This document shows, piece after piece, positions 6,936 to 15,698 of a stretch of 31,914 nucleotides of DNA. Positions within the stretch are counted from its first letter, which is position 1; each line of letters opens with the position of its first letter. The notes beneath the pieces are model-generated. The model was not told the origin of the DNA, made no database searches, and worked only from the letters and a program-made list of their open reading frames with translations. Position numbers and translations under genes: made by a program. The DNA comes from CAZEHS01 sp964511875 (lineage in GTDB: Bacteria; Bacillota; Clostridia; Peptostreptococcales; Acidaminobacteraceae), in NCBI GenBank assembly GCA_964511875.1, contig CAZEHS010000025.1, positions 1-31,914 on the forward strand, read 5' to 3'.

Positions 6936-9398
6936 TCAGCGGGGTCTAAATGCTTTGAGACGAAGTGCGTTCGATACAACGGATACGGAGCTCATGCTCA
7001 TGGCCGCAGCCGCGAAAACTGGATTCAAAAGGGGGCCGCCGAAAATATGAAGGATCCCGGCTGCCAGAGGGATTCCGATGATGTTGTAGAAGAAAGCCCA
7101 GAACAGGTTTTGCCTGATATTTCGGATGGTTGCCCGACTTAGCTGGATTGCTGTCACCACATCCGGCAGATCACTTCGCATCAGAACGATATCCGCTGAT
7201 TCCATTGCCACATCAGTGCCGGAACCGATTGCAATTCCTACGTTTGACTGGGCCAACGCGGGAGCATCGTTGATGCCGTCGCCTACCATGGCGACTATCC
7301 TGCCTTCATCCTGGAGTTTTTTGACCTGAGCGGCCTTGTCACCTGGCAGAACCTCCGCCAATACCTGATCGATTCCTGCAATGTTGGCGATCGCCTGTGC
7401 GGTTTTACGGTGATCGCCGGTGATCATTACCACCTGGATGCCCATGGCATGAAGCCGTCTTACAGCTTCCGGACTGGTTTCCTTCAGTACATCGGCAGCT
7501 GCGATGATTCCGGCAGCTTTCCCGGTTATGGATAGATACATGGGTGTTTTGCCCGATTCGGCCAATGACTCGAAAGCCTTGATATGAGGGGCTATATCTA
7601 CCTGATGAAGCAGCATGAGTTTTTCATTGCCCAGAAGAACCTTATCACCGGCAACTGTGACCTCTATGCCGTGTCCGGGAACTGCTTTGAAATTTTCTGA
7701 AGCAAGTTTTTCCAGACCGGCGGCATCGCTTTTACGTACGATGGACTCACCCAAAGGATGCTCACTTCCAAATTCTGCAGATGCTGCATATTGAAGGACC
7801 CTGTCCCCATTGAATCCATTCAGAGGGATGATGTCGGTGACTTCAGGAGTACCCTTGGTCAGGGTACCGGTCTTGTCGAAAACAACGGTATTGATCTTGT
7901 GAGCCGTTTCCAGTGCTTCACCGCTTTTTACAAGGATGCCCAGCTCTGCGCCTTTACCGGTTCCTACCATGATCGCAGTGGGGGTGGCCAGGCCGAGGGC
8001 ACATGGACAGGCTATGACAAGGATTGCAATGAATGCGGTTAAAGCAAAGGTGATCGTCTCACCGGCCAGAAGCCAGGCAACCGCAGTCAGCGCTGCTATA
8101 ACGAATACGGTGGGGACAAAGTAGCCTGAAATGATATCGGCAAGTCTGGCAATCGGTGCTTTGCTGCCCTGAGCCTGTTCTACAAGCCGTATGATCTGTG
8201 ATAGGGTTGTATCCTGTCCCACACGGGTCGCTTTGAAGAGAATGGATCCGGTCTTGTTCAGGCTGGCTCCCACAACACTGTCGCCAACGTTCTTTTCTAC
8301 CGGGATGCTTTCGCCGGTCAGCATGGATTCATCGATGCTGGTGTGACCTTCAACAACCTCGCCGTCCACCGCAACCTTTTCACCGGGACGGACAAGTATG
8401 ATGTCGCCCGTTTCCAGTTCTTCAACAGGAATTTCAATCTGTGCATCCCCCTGGATAACGATTGCGGTTTTCGGAGCCAAACCCATGAGTTTCTTGATGG
8501 CTTCGGAGGTTTTGCCCCGGGATACTGTTTCTAATGTCTTGCCAAGCTGGATAAGTGTAAGAATGACCGCAGCAGTCTCAAAATAGAGGTTGTTGACAGC
8601 TTTGAACTCCCCCTGGGATATAAGCCATAGGGAGTAGAGGCTGTAAACCACGGCAGCGGAGGTTCCCATTGCGATCAGTGAATCCATGTTTGGGGCACGG
8701 TGTATGAGAGCCTTGAAACCCACCGTGTAGAACCTGTGACCGTTGATTACCACCGGAATCACCAGAGCAAGGCTCACCAGGCCGTAAAGAAGCGGATACT
8801 GCATGGGATTCATCCATCCAGGCACCGGCCAGGCCAGCCAGGAAATCATTGGTCCCATGGCGATGTACAACAGTGGTACGGTGAAGATTGCGGAGATTAT
8901 GAAACGGCGCCACATGTCCCTGATTTCCTGTTCCTTCTTCATCGCATCCTCATCAGGGGGCAAGGTGGATTCGATATCCAGCGGGGTATAGCCCAGGTCC
9001 CGGATTTTCTGTTTTATCTCCGAAATCCGGATCTGGCCTGGTTCATATTCAATCTGGGCTTTTTCTGTGGCCAGATTCACAGCGATGTTTTTTACGCCCG
9101 CCATTTTAGCCACCTTAACTTCAATGATCCTTGAGCAGGAGGCACATGTCATTCCTTCTATAGGGATTGTCACACTTTTAGCTGTCCGCTCCGGCACAGC
9201 TCCGTAGCCGGCCTTATCGATGACCTGAATCAGGGCTTCAGGAGAGAGAAGGTTATCATCATAGGTTATCGTCAGCTTTTCGGTAGCCAGATTGACAGAC
9301 GCTTCTGTAACTCCGGGCTGCTTGCTGCTTGCACGTTCTACAGCTCGGGAGCATGATGCACAGGTCATTCCAGTGATTTTATAAGTTTCGGTTTTCAA
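6936..9398 (-). CDS. copA: Copper-translocating P1B-type ATPase CopA
   Basis: This membrane Cu(I) exporter is about 820 residues long. It has two N-terminal HMA domains, both with GMTCASC, then eight predicted membrane helices. Visible motifs are the actuator TGES, the ion-channel CPC (IACPCALG), the phosphorylation site DKTGT, the SEHPLG motif and the hinge GDGINDAP. The likely start is TTG 9398, because GAGGTG ends six bases before it. GTG 9407 in the same frame lies within that ribosome binding site and is less likely. It is the first gene of copA-copZ-csoR and is transcribed from a promoter carrying two CsoR boxes. Confidence 0.95.
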   Translation of the reverse strand: MKTETYKITGMTCASCSRAVERASSKQPGVTEASVNLATEKLTITYDDNLLSPEALIQVIDKAGYGAVPERTAKSVTIPIEGMTCASCSRIIEVKVAKMAGVKNIAVNLATEKAQIEYEPGQIRISEIKQKIRDLGYTPLDIESTLPPDEDAMKKEQEIRDMWRRFIISAIFTVPLLYIAMGPMISWLAWPVPGWMNPMQYPLLYGLVSLALVIPVVINGHRFYTVGFKALIHRAPNMDSLIAMGTSAAVVYSLYSLWLISQGEFKAVNNLYFETAAVILTLIQLGKTLETVSRGKTSEAIKKLMGLAPKTAIVIQGDAQIEIPVEELETGDIILVRPGEKVAVDGEVVEGHTSIDESMLTGESIPVEKNVGDSVVGASLNKTGSILFKATRVGQDTTLSQIIRLVEQAQGSKAPIARLADIISGYFVPTVFVIAALTAVAWLLAGETITFALTAFIAILVIACPCALGLATPTAIMVGTGKGAELGILVKSGEALETAHKINTVVFDKTGTLTKGTPEVTDIIPLNGFNGDRVLQYAASAEFGSEHPLGESIVRKSDAAGLEKLASENFKAVPGHGIEVTVAGDKVLLGNEKLMLLHQVDIAPHIKAFESLAESGKTPMYLSITGKAAGIIAAADVLKETSPEAVRRLHAMGIQVVMITGDHRKTAQAIANIAGIDQVLAEVLPGDKAAQVKKLQDEGRIVAMVGDGINDAPALAQSNVGIAIGSGTDVAMESADIVLMRSDLPDVVTAIQLSRATIRNIRQNLFWAFFYNIIGIPLAAGILHIFGGPLLNPVFAAAAMSMSSVSVVSNALRLKAFRPR

Positions 9399-9417
9399 AT
9401 GATTCACCTCAGTTTGT

Positions 9418-9474
9418 ATACCTTATGGGGGTATTTCTACTATCAATATACCCTATGGGGGTATAAAGTGTCAA
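9418..9474 (-). promoter_or_regulatory. copA operon promoter with two CsoR operators
   Basis: On the minus strand -35 TTGACA (9469-9474) and -10 TATATT (9445-9450) are 18 bp apart. One CsoR-type box, ATACCCTATGGGGGTAT (9448-9464), fills the spacer. A second, ATACCTTATGGGGGTAT (9418-9434), lies just downstream, 30 bp centre to centre. Bound CsoR would block the polymerase at the first box, and the second could strengthen repression. Confidence 0.9.
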
Positions 9475-9481
9475 GAAAAAA

Positions 9482-9513
9482 AGGCATCTGCGAAAGTCTT
9501 TCCGCAGATGCCT
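9482..9513 (-). terminator. Terminator of the RMD1-like gene, abutting the copA promoter
   Basis: An 11-bp perfect stem (AGGCATCTGCG / CGCAGATGCCT) with a 10-nt loop is followed on the minus strand by a T run (7 T). The stem touches the stop codon of the upstream gene, and the T run ends next to the copA -35. Confidence 0.88.
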
Positions 9514-10334
9514 CAAGCGAGTTTGAAATAAAAATCAATCAATGAGATCACGATACTGATTGCAATCAGTATGATGATCATCCAATCCAGATTATTGACT
9601 CTCCGCTGCTGCGTCAATGTGCTGAAAACCTCGATTATGTCCATCAGCGTTCTTGATTTCGCCTGCAGACTGTCATACCGGTCTCCCAATTCAAAAAGAT
9701 GGCTCATTTCTTCATGGAGAGCTTCTGCACCCTTGTTGTTCCAGGTGATATCCGGTTTGTCCAGCAGCATGATGGTGGAGAGCGTCTTGTATTTGAATCG
9801 GAGAATGCGGGAGGAGGTTCTGGAAAGAGTATCATCCCGATAGTTGAGATTGCCGCTCTGAAGCAGGTCAATCACCGCTTCAACATCATCAAGCACCAGC
9901 TCGATATCTGTTTCGACATTCTCCAGAGCAACTGATTTTGCCAGTACTGTTGAGAGGATCTCCAGGTGATAGAAGGTTATTTCATGGACCAGCATGGTAT
10001 CGTTTGTGACGGATTCTTCTTCTGAAGTGACCTGAAGGTTGTAATCATCGTGATAGGTAAAGTCTGGAACAGACAGTTTGGAATCCACCTTCAAGAGGTA
10101 ACTCACAACATCCTGTATTTCCTGCGGCTCCATATTCATGAATACGACACTGCCGTATGGGAACAGATTCACCCTTTTCCCAATGGGATCATGGACGATT
10201 CCGGAAAGCTGGTCCTCCTGAAGGCGCAGAAAATCCTCCCATTTGAATTCCTTATTTATTCCAAAATGGGCTGCGATGGTGTTGAGATTTATTTCTTTGA
10301 AGAGCGCGAATGCTTCGAACGAATAGCCAGTCAT
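9513..10334 (-). CDS. RMD1/YagE (DUF155) family membrane-anchored protein
   Basis: This 273-residue protein resembles the DUF155/RMD1 family. It has an N-terminal alpha/beta part with NLFPYGSVVFMN (about residues 55-68) and a long helical part with ELVLDDVEAVIDLLQSGNL and SRTSSRILRFKYKTL. The tail has RRVNNLDWMIIILIAISIVIS, a single C-terminal transmembrane helix at about 248-268, typical of the family. Yeast relatives are mitochondrial or vacuolar; the bacterial function is unknown. The start at ATG 10334 has AAAGGG upstream. A terminator separates it from copA. Its own promoter region carries a dyad reminiscent of a CsoR box. Confidence 0.8.
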   Translation of the reverse strand: MTGYSFEAFALFKEINLNTIAAHFGINKEFKWEDFLRLQEDQLSGIVHDPIGKRVNLFPYGSVVFMNMEPQEIQDVVSYLLKVDSKLSVPDFTYHDDYNLQVTSEEESVTNDTMLVHEITFYHLEILSTVLAKSVALENVETDIELVLDDVEAVIDLLQSGNLNYRDDTLSRTSSRILRFKYKTLSTIMLLDKPDITWNNKGAEALHEEMSHLFELGDRYDSLQAKSRTLMDIIEVFSTLTQQRRVNNLDWMIIILIAISIVISLIDFYFKLA

Positions 10335-10363
10335 AGGAGCCCTTTCTAAATGTATTTGATACT

Positions 10364-10392
10364 AATGTACCCTATTATGGGTGATTTGTCAC
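10364..10392 (-). promoter_or_regulatory. Candidate promoter of the RMD1-like gene with an ACCC-N6-GGGT dyad
   Basis: On the minus strand GTGACA (10387-10392) and TACATT (10364-10369) are 17 bp apart. The spacer contains the dyad ACCC-N6-GGGT (10369-10382). The layout resembles the copA promoter, but the half-site spacing differs from the two CsoR boxes there. Confidence 0.45.
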
Positions 10393-10509
10393 AGGGAGAT
10401 CGAAAAATCCATCCGATCTGATCCTCAAAATGTGTGCCTGTGAGTATTAAGGGTAATGGTATGATAGGGAATATCAACCTGCGTGCTGATTCGATCTGAG
10501 GTGGCTTGG

Positions 10510-12861
10510 ATGAAAAAACTGGATGCGAGGCTGATTCGGATGATCAGCCATTCTAAGGGGCAATTCATATCAGTGACAGTGATCATCGCGGCTGCCCTGT
10601 GCATTTACATGCTTTTCAGCATGACAACCGGCAACATCAACGATGCGGTTGACAGCTATTACAAGCAGTCACGGACCAATGATGTCCAGATTCAATTGGT
10701 CCGTATGCCTGAATCCGCGCTGAGAGATTTGCGGCGTATGGAGGGAATCGACGGGGTTCAGGGACGTGTCAAATTCGATGTTTCTCTTCACGTGGAAGAC
10801 TCTGATGATAAAGTGACACTTCGCCTCATATCCGTGCCGCCTGACGGTGAACAGGTCAACCGTCTTTACTGGATTGAAGGGATACCGGCACTGCCGGGAT
10901 ATAATGATGTGGTCATGCTCCAGCAGTTCGCTGATGCCCGAAGCATTAAACTGGGGGACTCCGTCACGCCGGTCATAGACGGGACTGTCAGGGATCTTAA
11001 GGTTATCGGAATTGCATCAAATGTTGAATTTCTCTATCTGATGGAGAACGAACAGGCACTGTTGCCGACTCCTGAAAAATTCGGTGTCGGGTTTGTCAAC
11101 GAGGAGTTCGCACAAAAAGCATACGGTTTTGAGGGAAATTACAATGAATTGCTGATAACCGTCAAACCCGGCAGCGACCTGGACGGAATCGTTGAAAAGC
11201 TGGAGAACAAGCTGGATCAATATGGGGTCAAGCGTGTCATTAAGCTGGAGGACCAGCTGAGCCACAATGTTCTTAAACAGAAGATGGAGGGAATAGAAAA
11301 AATGCAGGTGATCATGCCGGTGATGTTCCTGCTGGTTGCTGCAATAGTAATCGTGATCATGCTATCCAGAACAGTCAGCAATGACCGTATTGCCATCGGT
11401 GTTATGAAGGGGATGGGGTATAGCAACAATCAGATCCTCATGCACTACAGCAAATATTCTCTGGCCATGGGCCTTGTCGGCTCCGTAGTCGGCATTGCAG
11501 GGGGGGTGGCCCTGTCTGCACCTCTAAGCCAGGTATTTGTATTCTATTTCAATATACCGATGGTTAAAATGAATATTTATCCCGTTTACATCCTCAATGC
11601 GCTGGTTCTCACAAGCATATTCTGTGTGGGATCGGGCCTACTTGGAGCCCGTACGGTGCTCATTTACACCCCTGCAGATTCCATGCGGCCTGAAGCTCCC
11701 AGGTCAGGAAAACGTGTTCTTCTGGAAAGGATCCCTTTGATTTGGAACAGATTGAGCTCCGGATGGAAAATGGTCATCAGGAACGTCATGCGTTCCAAGC
11801 GGCGATTCTCCTTTCTTGTGCTGGGCCTGGCTCTGTCCTTCGCCATTAACACTGTTCCCATCTATGAGTCTAACGCGCTGACATCCATGTTCAAGCTTCA
11901 GTACGGGGTTTATCAGAAAATGGATTATACGATTGAACTGATCAAACCGCAGAATCGGATGGCAATCAATGAATTGAAGGATATACTCAATGTCGACGCA
12001 ATAGAACCGAAGCTGGAGTATCCTTACGAGCTAAGCAACGGGTGGCTGAAAAAGTCGACAATGATCATCGGCGTGCCCGGAAATACAGTCTTTTATGAGT
12101 TCAGGGACCCCGATGATCGCCAGACCTCTCTCATCAGGAACACCATATTTCTGACTGAAACCTTGGCAAGGACTCTCCAGGTCAAGAAGGGGGATATCCT
12201 GACAGTCCGTAACTTCCTGCCGGGACGGAAGGATTTATCGATACCGGTCGGTGGAATTGTCAGGCAGTATTTGGGAAGCAACGCGTTCATGGATCTCAAT
12301 ACTATGCAGGAGCTTCTCGTTGGTAAGGACATCATCAACGGGATGAACCTCACATCACCTGATGATGTCAAAGAGAAGCTGCGTGATGTGAATGGTATTT
12401 CTTCCACTCGGTCCATCCATGATATGGAGAATTCCTTCCTGGAATTCATGGATACCATGATCCTTGCAACACGGATGTATATGTTTTTCGGGGGGATACT
12501 GAGTTTCGCTTTGATTTACAATGCGACTCTCATCGGTATCATGGAAAGGAGTCAGGAGTTCTCAGCAATGCGGGTGATGGGGTATGGAACCGGGGAAATT
12601 TTTGGAATCATCAGCCGTGAAAGCATGCTTATGACGGCCATGGCCATCCTGGTGGGAATTCCAATGGGCATAGGTATGATGAATGGCATTGTAGTGGCTT
12701 TCAGTTCTGAGATTGTAACATTCCCGAGACTTTTCCCGTCATGGATATTTGTCCAGTCAAGCCTTGCTATGATCCTTTTCGTAAGTATAGCTCAGCTGAG
12801 TACCTATAAGAAAATCCATGATCTCAAGTTCGTCGATGTCTTAAAAAGCTGGATATCCTGA
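10510..12861 (+). CDS. FtsX/MacB-type ABC transporter permease
   Basis: This protein of about 783 residues has an N-terminal membrane helix (around residues 15-38), then a long extracytoplasmic domain. A first FtsX core follows (about 260-390, containing IAIGVMKGMGYSNNQI). A second helix begins near residue 435, with another periplasmic-type domain and a second FtsX core (about 645-775, with FSAMRVMGYGTGEIFGI). This two-core layout is typical of large Firmicute ABC permeases acting on lipids, peptides or antibiotics. I start at ATG 10510, preceded by GAGGTGG; a GTG frame from 10483 lacks a ribosome binding site. No ABC ATPase is encoded beside it, which is unusual. A TetR regulator follows on the opposite strand. 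Confidence 0.85.
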   Translation: MKKLDARLIRMISHSKGQFISVTVIIAAALCIYMLFSMTTGNINDAVDSYYKQSRTNDVQIQLVRMPESALRDLRRMEGIDGVQGRVKFDVSLHVEDSDDKVTLRLISVPPDGEQVNRLYWIEGIPALPGYNDVVMLQQFADARSIKLGDSVTPVIDGTVRDLKVIGIASNVEFLYLMENEQALLPTPEKFGVGFVNEEFAQKAYGFEGNYNELLITVKPGSDLDGIVEKLENKLDQYGVKRVIKLEDQLSHNVLKQKMEGIEKMQVIMPVMFLLVAAIVIVIMLSRTVSNDRIAIGVMKGMGYSNNQILMHYSKYSLAMGLVGSVVGIAGGVALSAPLSQVFVFYFNIPMVKMNIYPVYILNALVLTSIFCVGSGLLGARTVLIYTPADSMRPEAPRSGKRVLLERIPLIWNRLSSGWKMVIRNVMRSKRRFSFLVLGLALSFAINTVPIYESNALTSMFKLQYGVYQKMDYTIELIKPQNRMAINELKDILNVDAIEPKLEYPYELSNGWLKKSTMIIGVPGNTVFYEFRDPDDRQTSLIRNTIFLTETLARTLQVKKGDILTVRNFLPGRKDLSIPVGGIVRQYLGSNAFMDLNTMQELLVGKDIINGMNLTSPDDVKEKLRDVNGISSTRSIHDMENSFLEFMDTMILATRMYMFFGGILSFALIYNATLIGIMERSQEFSAMRVMGYGTGEIFGIISRESMLMTAMAILVGIPMGIGMMNGIVVAFSSEIVTFPRLFPSWIFVQSSLAMILFVSIAQLSTYKKIHDLKFVDVLKSWIS

Positions 12862-12869
12862 CTGAGACT

Positions 12870-12912
12870 AAAAAAAAAAAGCTCACGGCAGCAATGATGC
12901 CTGTACATGAGC
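12870..12912 (-). terminator. Terminator of the TetR gene
   Basis: On the minus strand GCTCA...TGAGC encloses an inner GGCA/TGCC pairing (12881-12912) and is followed by eleven T (12870-12880). It lies between the convergent permease and TetR genes. Confidence 0.75.
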
Positions 12913-12939
12913 AGTTTCTGAGATTCAGGTGCTGACAGT

Positions 12940-13551
12940 CTAGTGGATCTCCATGGTGTTAAAGGGGCCTACCATGGCGATATGAGCCATTTTGGAGGCC
13001 ATTACCCTTATGCTGTGCTGCATATCGTTTTCAAGCCACCAGGTAATGATACCCACCAGTGCTGAAGCTTCATAATTGACGATCATCTCCCCGGGAACCT
13101 CGCGGTCATGGTCAATCCGGTATTTCAAAGGCGGGTCCTGGTAAATCAGGATCTTCAGTACGTTAAGGAGCCTGGGTCTGAATTGGGCGATATCCTGGGA
13201 CACAAGCATGAACTTATATATGCTGAAATGCTTGCTCACATGGCTGAAGAGGATTTCGAATAATTCTATCAGATATTTCTCATCGAAGCTTGTCCTTGAG
13301 TCTTCGGGAACGGTTTTCTTAAGGCTCTGAGCTAGCTCGTTGAAAATATCTCCGATGCTTTGGTCCAGAAGATTGGTCTTGCTTGAGTAATGCAGATAAA
13401 AGGTTCCTCGGTTTAAAGTTGCCCGTTCGGTAATATCCTGAATGGTGATGGAATCGAAGCTGTTGTCATATAATAGAGAGAAAAGGGCATCCCGGAGTAA
13501 ACGGTGCGTTCGCAGGATCCTGGGGTCAGTCTTATGGTCTTTGATTGGCAT
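12940..13551 (-). CDS. TetR-family transcriptional regulator
   Basis: This 203-residue protein has a TetR helix-turn-helix at about residues 15-60 (FDSITIQDITERATLNRGTFYLHYSSKTNLL). Its C-terminal ligand domain ends in YEASALVGIITWWLEN, a feature of the TetR_C_7 (DhaS-like) subgroup. The start at ATG 13551 has GGAG seven bases upstream. It converges with the FtsX-type permease and diverges from the DeoR gene. Regulation of the permease by this protein is plausible from position but is not shown by any recognisable operator. Confidence 0.88.
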   Translation of the reverse strand: MPIKDHKTDPRILRTHRLLRDALFSLLYDNSFDSITIQDITERATLNRGTFYLHYSSKTNLLDQSIGDIFNELAQSLKKTVPEDSRTSFDEKYLIELFEILFSHVSKHFSIYKFMLVSQDIAQFRPRLLNVLKILIYQDPPLKYRIDHDREVPGEMIVNYEASALVGIITWWLENDMQHSIRVMASKMAHIAMVGPFNTMEIH

Positions 13552-13771
13552 AAGGCGCTCCGTACAGATAGGTATTCTATTAACGACACTGAACGGTATC
13601 GATAAGGTGTTTTAATTGAACTGCAGGTATACAAAAATACTCTACATTAAATTCAGTTTCCAATCAAGATATTTAGGGATTGGAGTTTGATTCGTGATAT
13701 CATAAAAAAGCATATTGAAGTATCAAAACGCATAATAAAGCATGCTTCATGAGCTGGAGAGGAGAATCCCC

Positions 13772-14554
13772 ATGTTCAATCAGGAAAGGCAGTCCGAAAT
13801 CCTTGATTTATTGGAAAAAAACGAACGGGTTGAGGTGGCGGATCTCAGTATTCGCTTCAAGGTTTCTGTGGATACCGTACGCAGGGATCTGAGGCAGATG
13901 GAGATAGAGGGTCTTCTAAAGCGTACCCATGGAGGTGCAATCCTGCCTAAGAAGCTCGGTGTCTCTGCCAGCTACACGACACGGAAAAAGATCCATATTC
14001 GGGAAAAGTCTGAAATCGCACGAATTGCTGCGTCCTATATAAATGACAATGATACCCTTCTGATCGACGGCTCCACCACTACTGCGGCCATGATTCCGTA
14101 TCTTGCGCAGCTCACAGGGCTTACGGTTTTCACAAACTCCATATCCATCGGTTCTGAGATCATCAGCGCTTACAAGCATATCAAGGTGTTCATAATCGGC
14201 GGACTTCTGCACAACGAACACGCCAGTACAATCAGTATGGAAAGTCTGGCTTTCATACAGAAACTCTGTGTCGATAAGGTCTACATAGGCTCCTGCTCGA
14301 TTTCTCCCAACCGTGGATTAAGCGCCACGGTCATTGAAGATGCTGCAGTCAAGAAGGCTATGATCAAGGCCGGCAATCAGGTGATCATCCTTGCTGACAG
14401 CAGCAAATTTACGCGGGAATCCCTGATTCAGATTGCACCGCTCGATCCCAAGTATCTGATCATAACAGATACCGGATTCGACGAGTCAATGGAGAAACAG
14501 TTTGCAACGCTCGTGGAGAAGGGGCTGAGGATCGTAGTAGCGGGTCGTGAGTAG
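13772..14554 (+). CDS. DeoR/GlpR-family transcriptional regulator
   Basis: This 260-residue protein has an N-terminal winged helix with the family signature VSVDTVRRDLRQMEIEGLLKRTHGGA (about residues 28-55). A C-terminal sugar-phosphate isomerase-like sensor domain follows, with IDGSTTTAAMIPYL and IFTNS-type strands. Such proteins usually repress sugar or nucleoside catabolism genes and respond to a phosphorylated sugar. The start is ATG 13772, preceded by GGAG; the upstream ATG 13742 lacks a ribosome binding site. There is no sugar operon next to it. Instead it is followed immediately by dinB, whose start lies at or just before its stop codon. Confidence 0.9.
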   Translation: MFNQERQSEILDLLEKNERVEVADLSIRFKVSVDTVRRDLRQMEIEGLLKRTHGGAILPKKLGVSASYTTRKKIHIREKSEIARIAASYINDNDTLLIDGSTTTAAMIPYLAQLTGLTVFTNSISIGSEIISAYKHIKVFIIGGLLHNEHASTISMESLAFIQKLCVDKVYIGSCSISPNRGLSATVIEDAAVKKAMIKAGNQVIILADSSKFTRESLIQIAPLDPKYLIITDTGFDESMEKQFATLVEKGLRIVVAGRE

Positions 14555-14555
14555 C

Positions 14556-15599
14556 ATGTCAGTCATTGTCCATGTTGATTTGGATGCGTTTTTCGCATCC
14601 GTTGAACAGCTTGATAATCCTTCTCTCCGTGGAAAACCGGTGATTGTGGGGGGATTGGGAAAACGCAGCGTGGTTGCCACCTGCAGCTATGAGGCCCGTC
14701 GATTCGGGGTCCGTTCTGCCATGCCCGTCTTCAAGGCTCAAAAGCTTTGCCCTCAGGGTATATTCGTTTCAGGCAGGTACAGGCGGTATATTGAAATGAG
14801 TGGGAAGGTGTTCGCTGTCCTGAAAAGGTATTCCGATCAGATTGAACCACTATCAATCGATGAAGCATTCCTGAATTTCAGTCATTACGATAATCCCAGG
14901 GAGGCAGTACTCCGTATGAAACAGGAGATTCAATCCGAAACCGGCCTTACCGTATCGGCTGGTATCTCCTACAATAAATTCCTGGCCAAACTGGCTTCCG
15001 AATGGAACAAACCGGATGGGCTTTTCGAGATAGGGCAGCAGGATGTGCCCGAAATCCTGAAGCCGCTTAAGGTGTCGCAGGTATATGGTTTGGGAAGCCA
15101 AAGCGTGGCTCGGCTTAACCGGATCGGAATCTTTACGATAGAAGATCTGTTAAAGTACAGCAGGGAGTTCCTTACTGCCTACATAGGCACCTATGGGTCA
15201 GAAATTTACGATATGATCCGAGGTGAGGATTTCAGGGAAATCCGTACCCATCAGCCAATTAAATCGATCGGAAAGGAAACGACTCTTCCTGAGGATTCAC
15301 TGGATAAGGAATATCTGAGCGATGTGATCATGCCATTTTGCCAGGAGATTGAAGCCCGCTTGAACCGCAGGGATTATCAGGCATTCACAGTCACTCTGAA
15401 ATACAAGACAGCCGCCTTCCAAAGCCATACCCGTTCGCAGACACTGCATCTGGCAGTATCTTCGGCGTCAGAGATCCATGAGATTGCCGATGGCCTTTTA
15501 AATGGGATTGACCTTACAGAGCCCATTCGCCTTATCGGTTTATCCGTCTCGAATTTTCAGCCTAAATCTGAGCGTCAACTAGACTTTTTCAACGGTTAG
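14556..15599 (+). CDS. dinB: DNA polymerase IV (Y-family, DinB)
   Basis: This error-prone translesion polymerase of about 347 residues has its catalytic motifs intact: VDLDAFFASVEQ at the start (metal-binding Asp8) and LSIDEAFL near residue 100. Other palm/finger motifs are CSYEARRFGVRSAMP and GISYNKFLAKLAS. A helix-hairpin-helix (VYGLGSQSVARLNRIGI) and a little-finger domain (from KSIGKETTLPEDS) follow. The extreme C-terminus QLDFF fits a beta-clamp binding motif. ATG 14556 is my start; GTG 14547 in the same frame would overlap the DeoR stop. Neither has a strong ribosome binding site, so translation may be coupled to the DeoR gene. Confidence 0.93.
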   Translation: MSVIVHVDLDAFFASVEQLDNPSLRGKPVIVGGLGKRSVVATCSYEARRFGVRSAMPVFKAQKLCPQGIFVSGRYRRYIEMSGKVFAVLKRYSDQIEPLSIDEAFLNFSHYDNPREAVLRMKQEIQSETGLTVSAGISYNKFLAKLASEWNKPDGLFEIGQQDVPEILKPLKVSQVYGLGSQSVARLNRIGIFTIEDLLKYSREFLTAYIGTYGSEIYDMIRGEDFREIRTHQPIKSIGKETTLPEDSLDKEYLSDVIMPFCQEIEARLNRRDYQAFTVTLKYKTAAFQSHTRSQTLHLAVSSASEIHEIADGLLNGIDLTEPIRLIGLSVSNFQPKSERQLDFFNG

Positions 15600-15626
15600 A
15601 CATATTCAGGATCACTCTATTTCTGT

Positions 15627-15654
15627 TTGAAAGCTGACTGCATTGTGCTATGAT
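15627..15654 (+). promoter_or_regulatory. Sigma-A-type promoter of the membrane HD-GYP gene
   Basis: TTGAAA (15627-15632) and TATGAT (15649-15654) are separated by 16 bp, about 45 bp before the start codon of the following gene. Confidence 0.55.
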
Positions 15655-15698
15655 TGACGCATCCAGGATGAAAAAAACCGCGAAGGATAGGGACTGTC

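Noticed and set aside
8700..9134. 144-residue plus-strand frame
   Set aside because: It lies entirely antisense to the conserved N-terminal and membrane part of copA.
13685..13745. DeoR autoregulatory operator and promoter
   Set aside because: TTGATT and CATATT with 18 bp spacing and a partial TTTGAT/ATCAAA symmetry are visible, but the region is so AT-rich that these could be chance.
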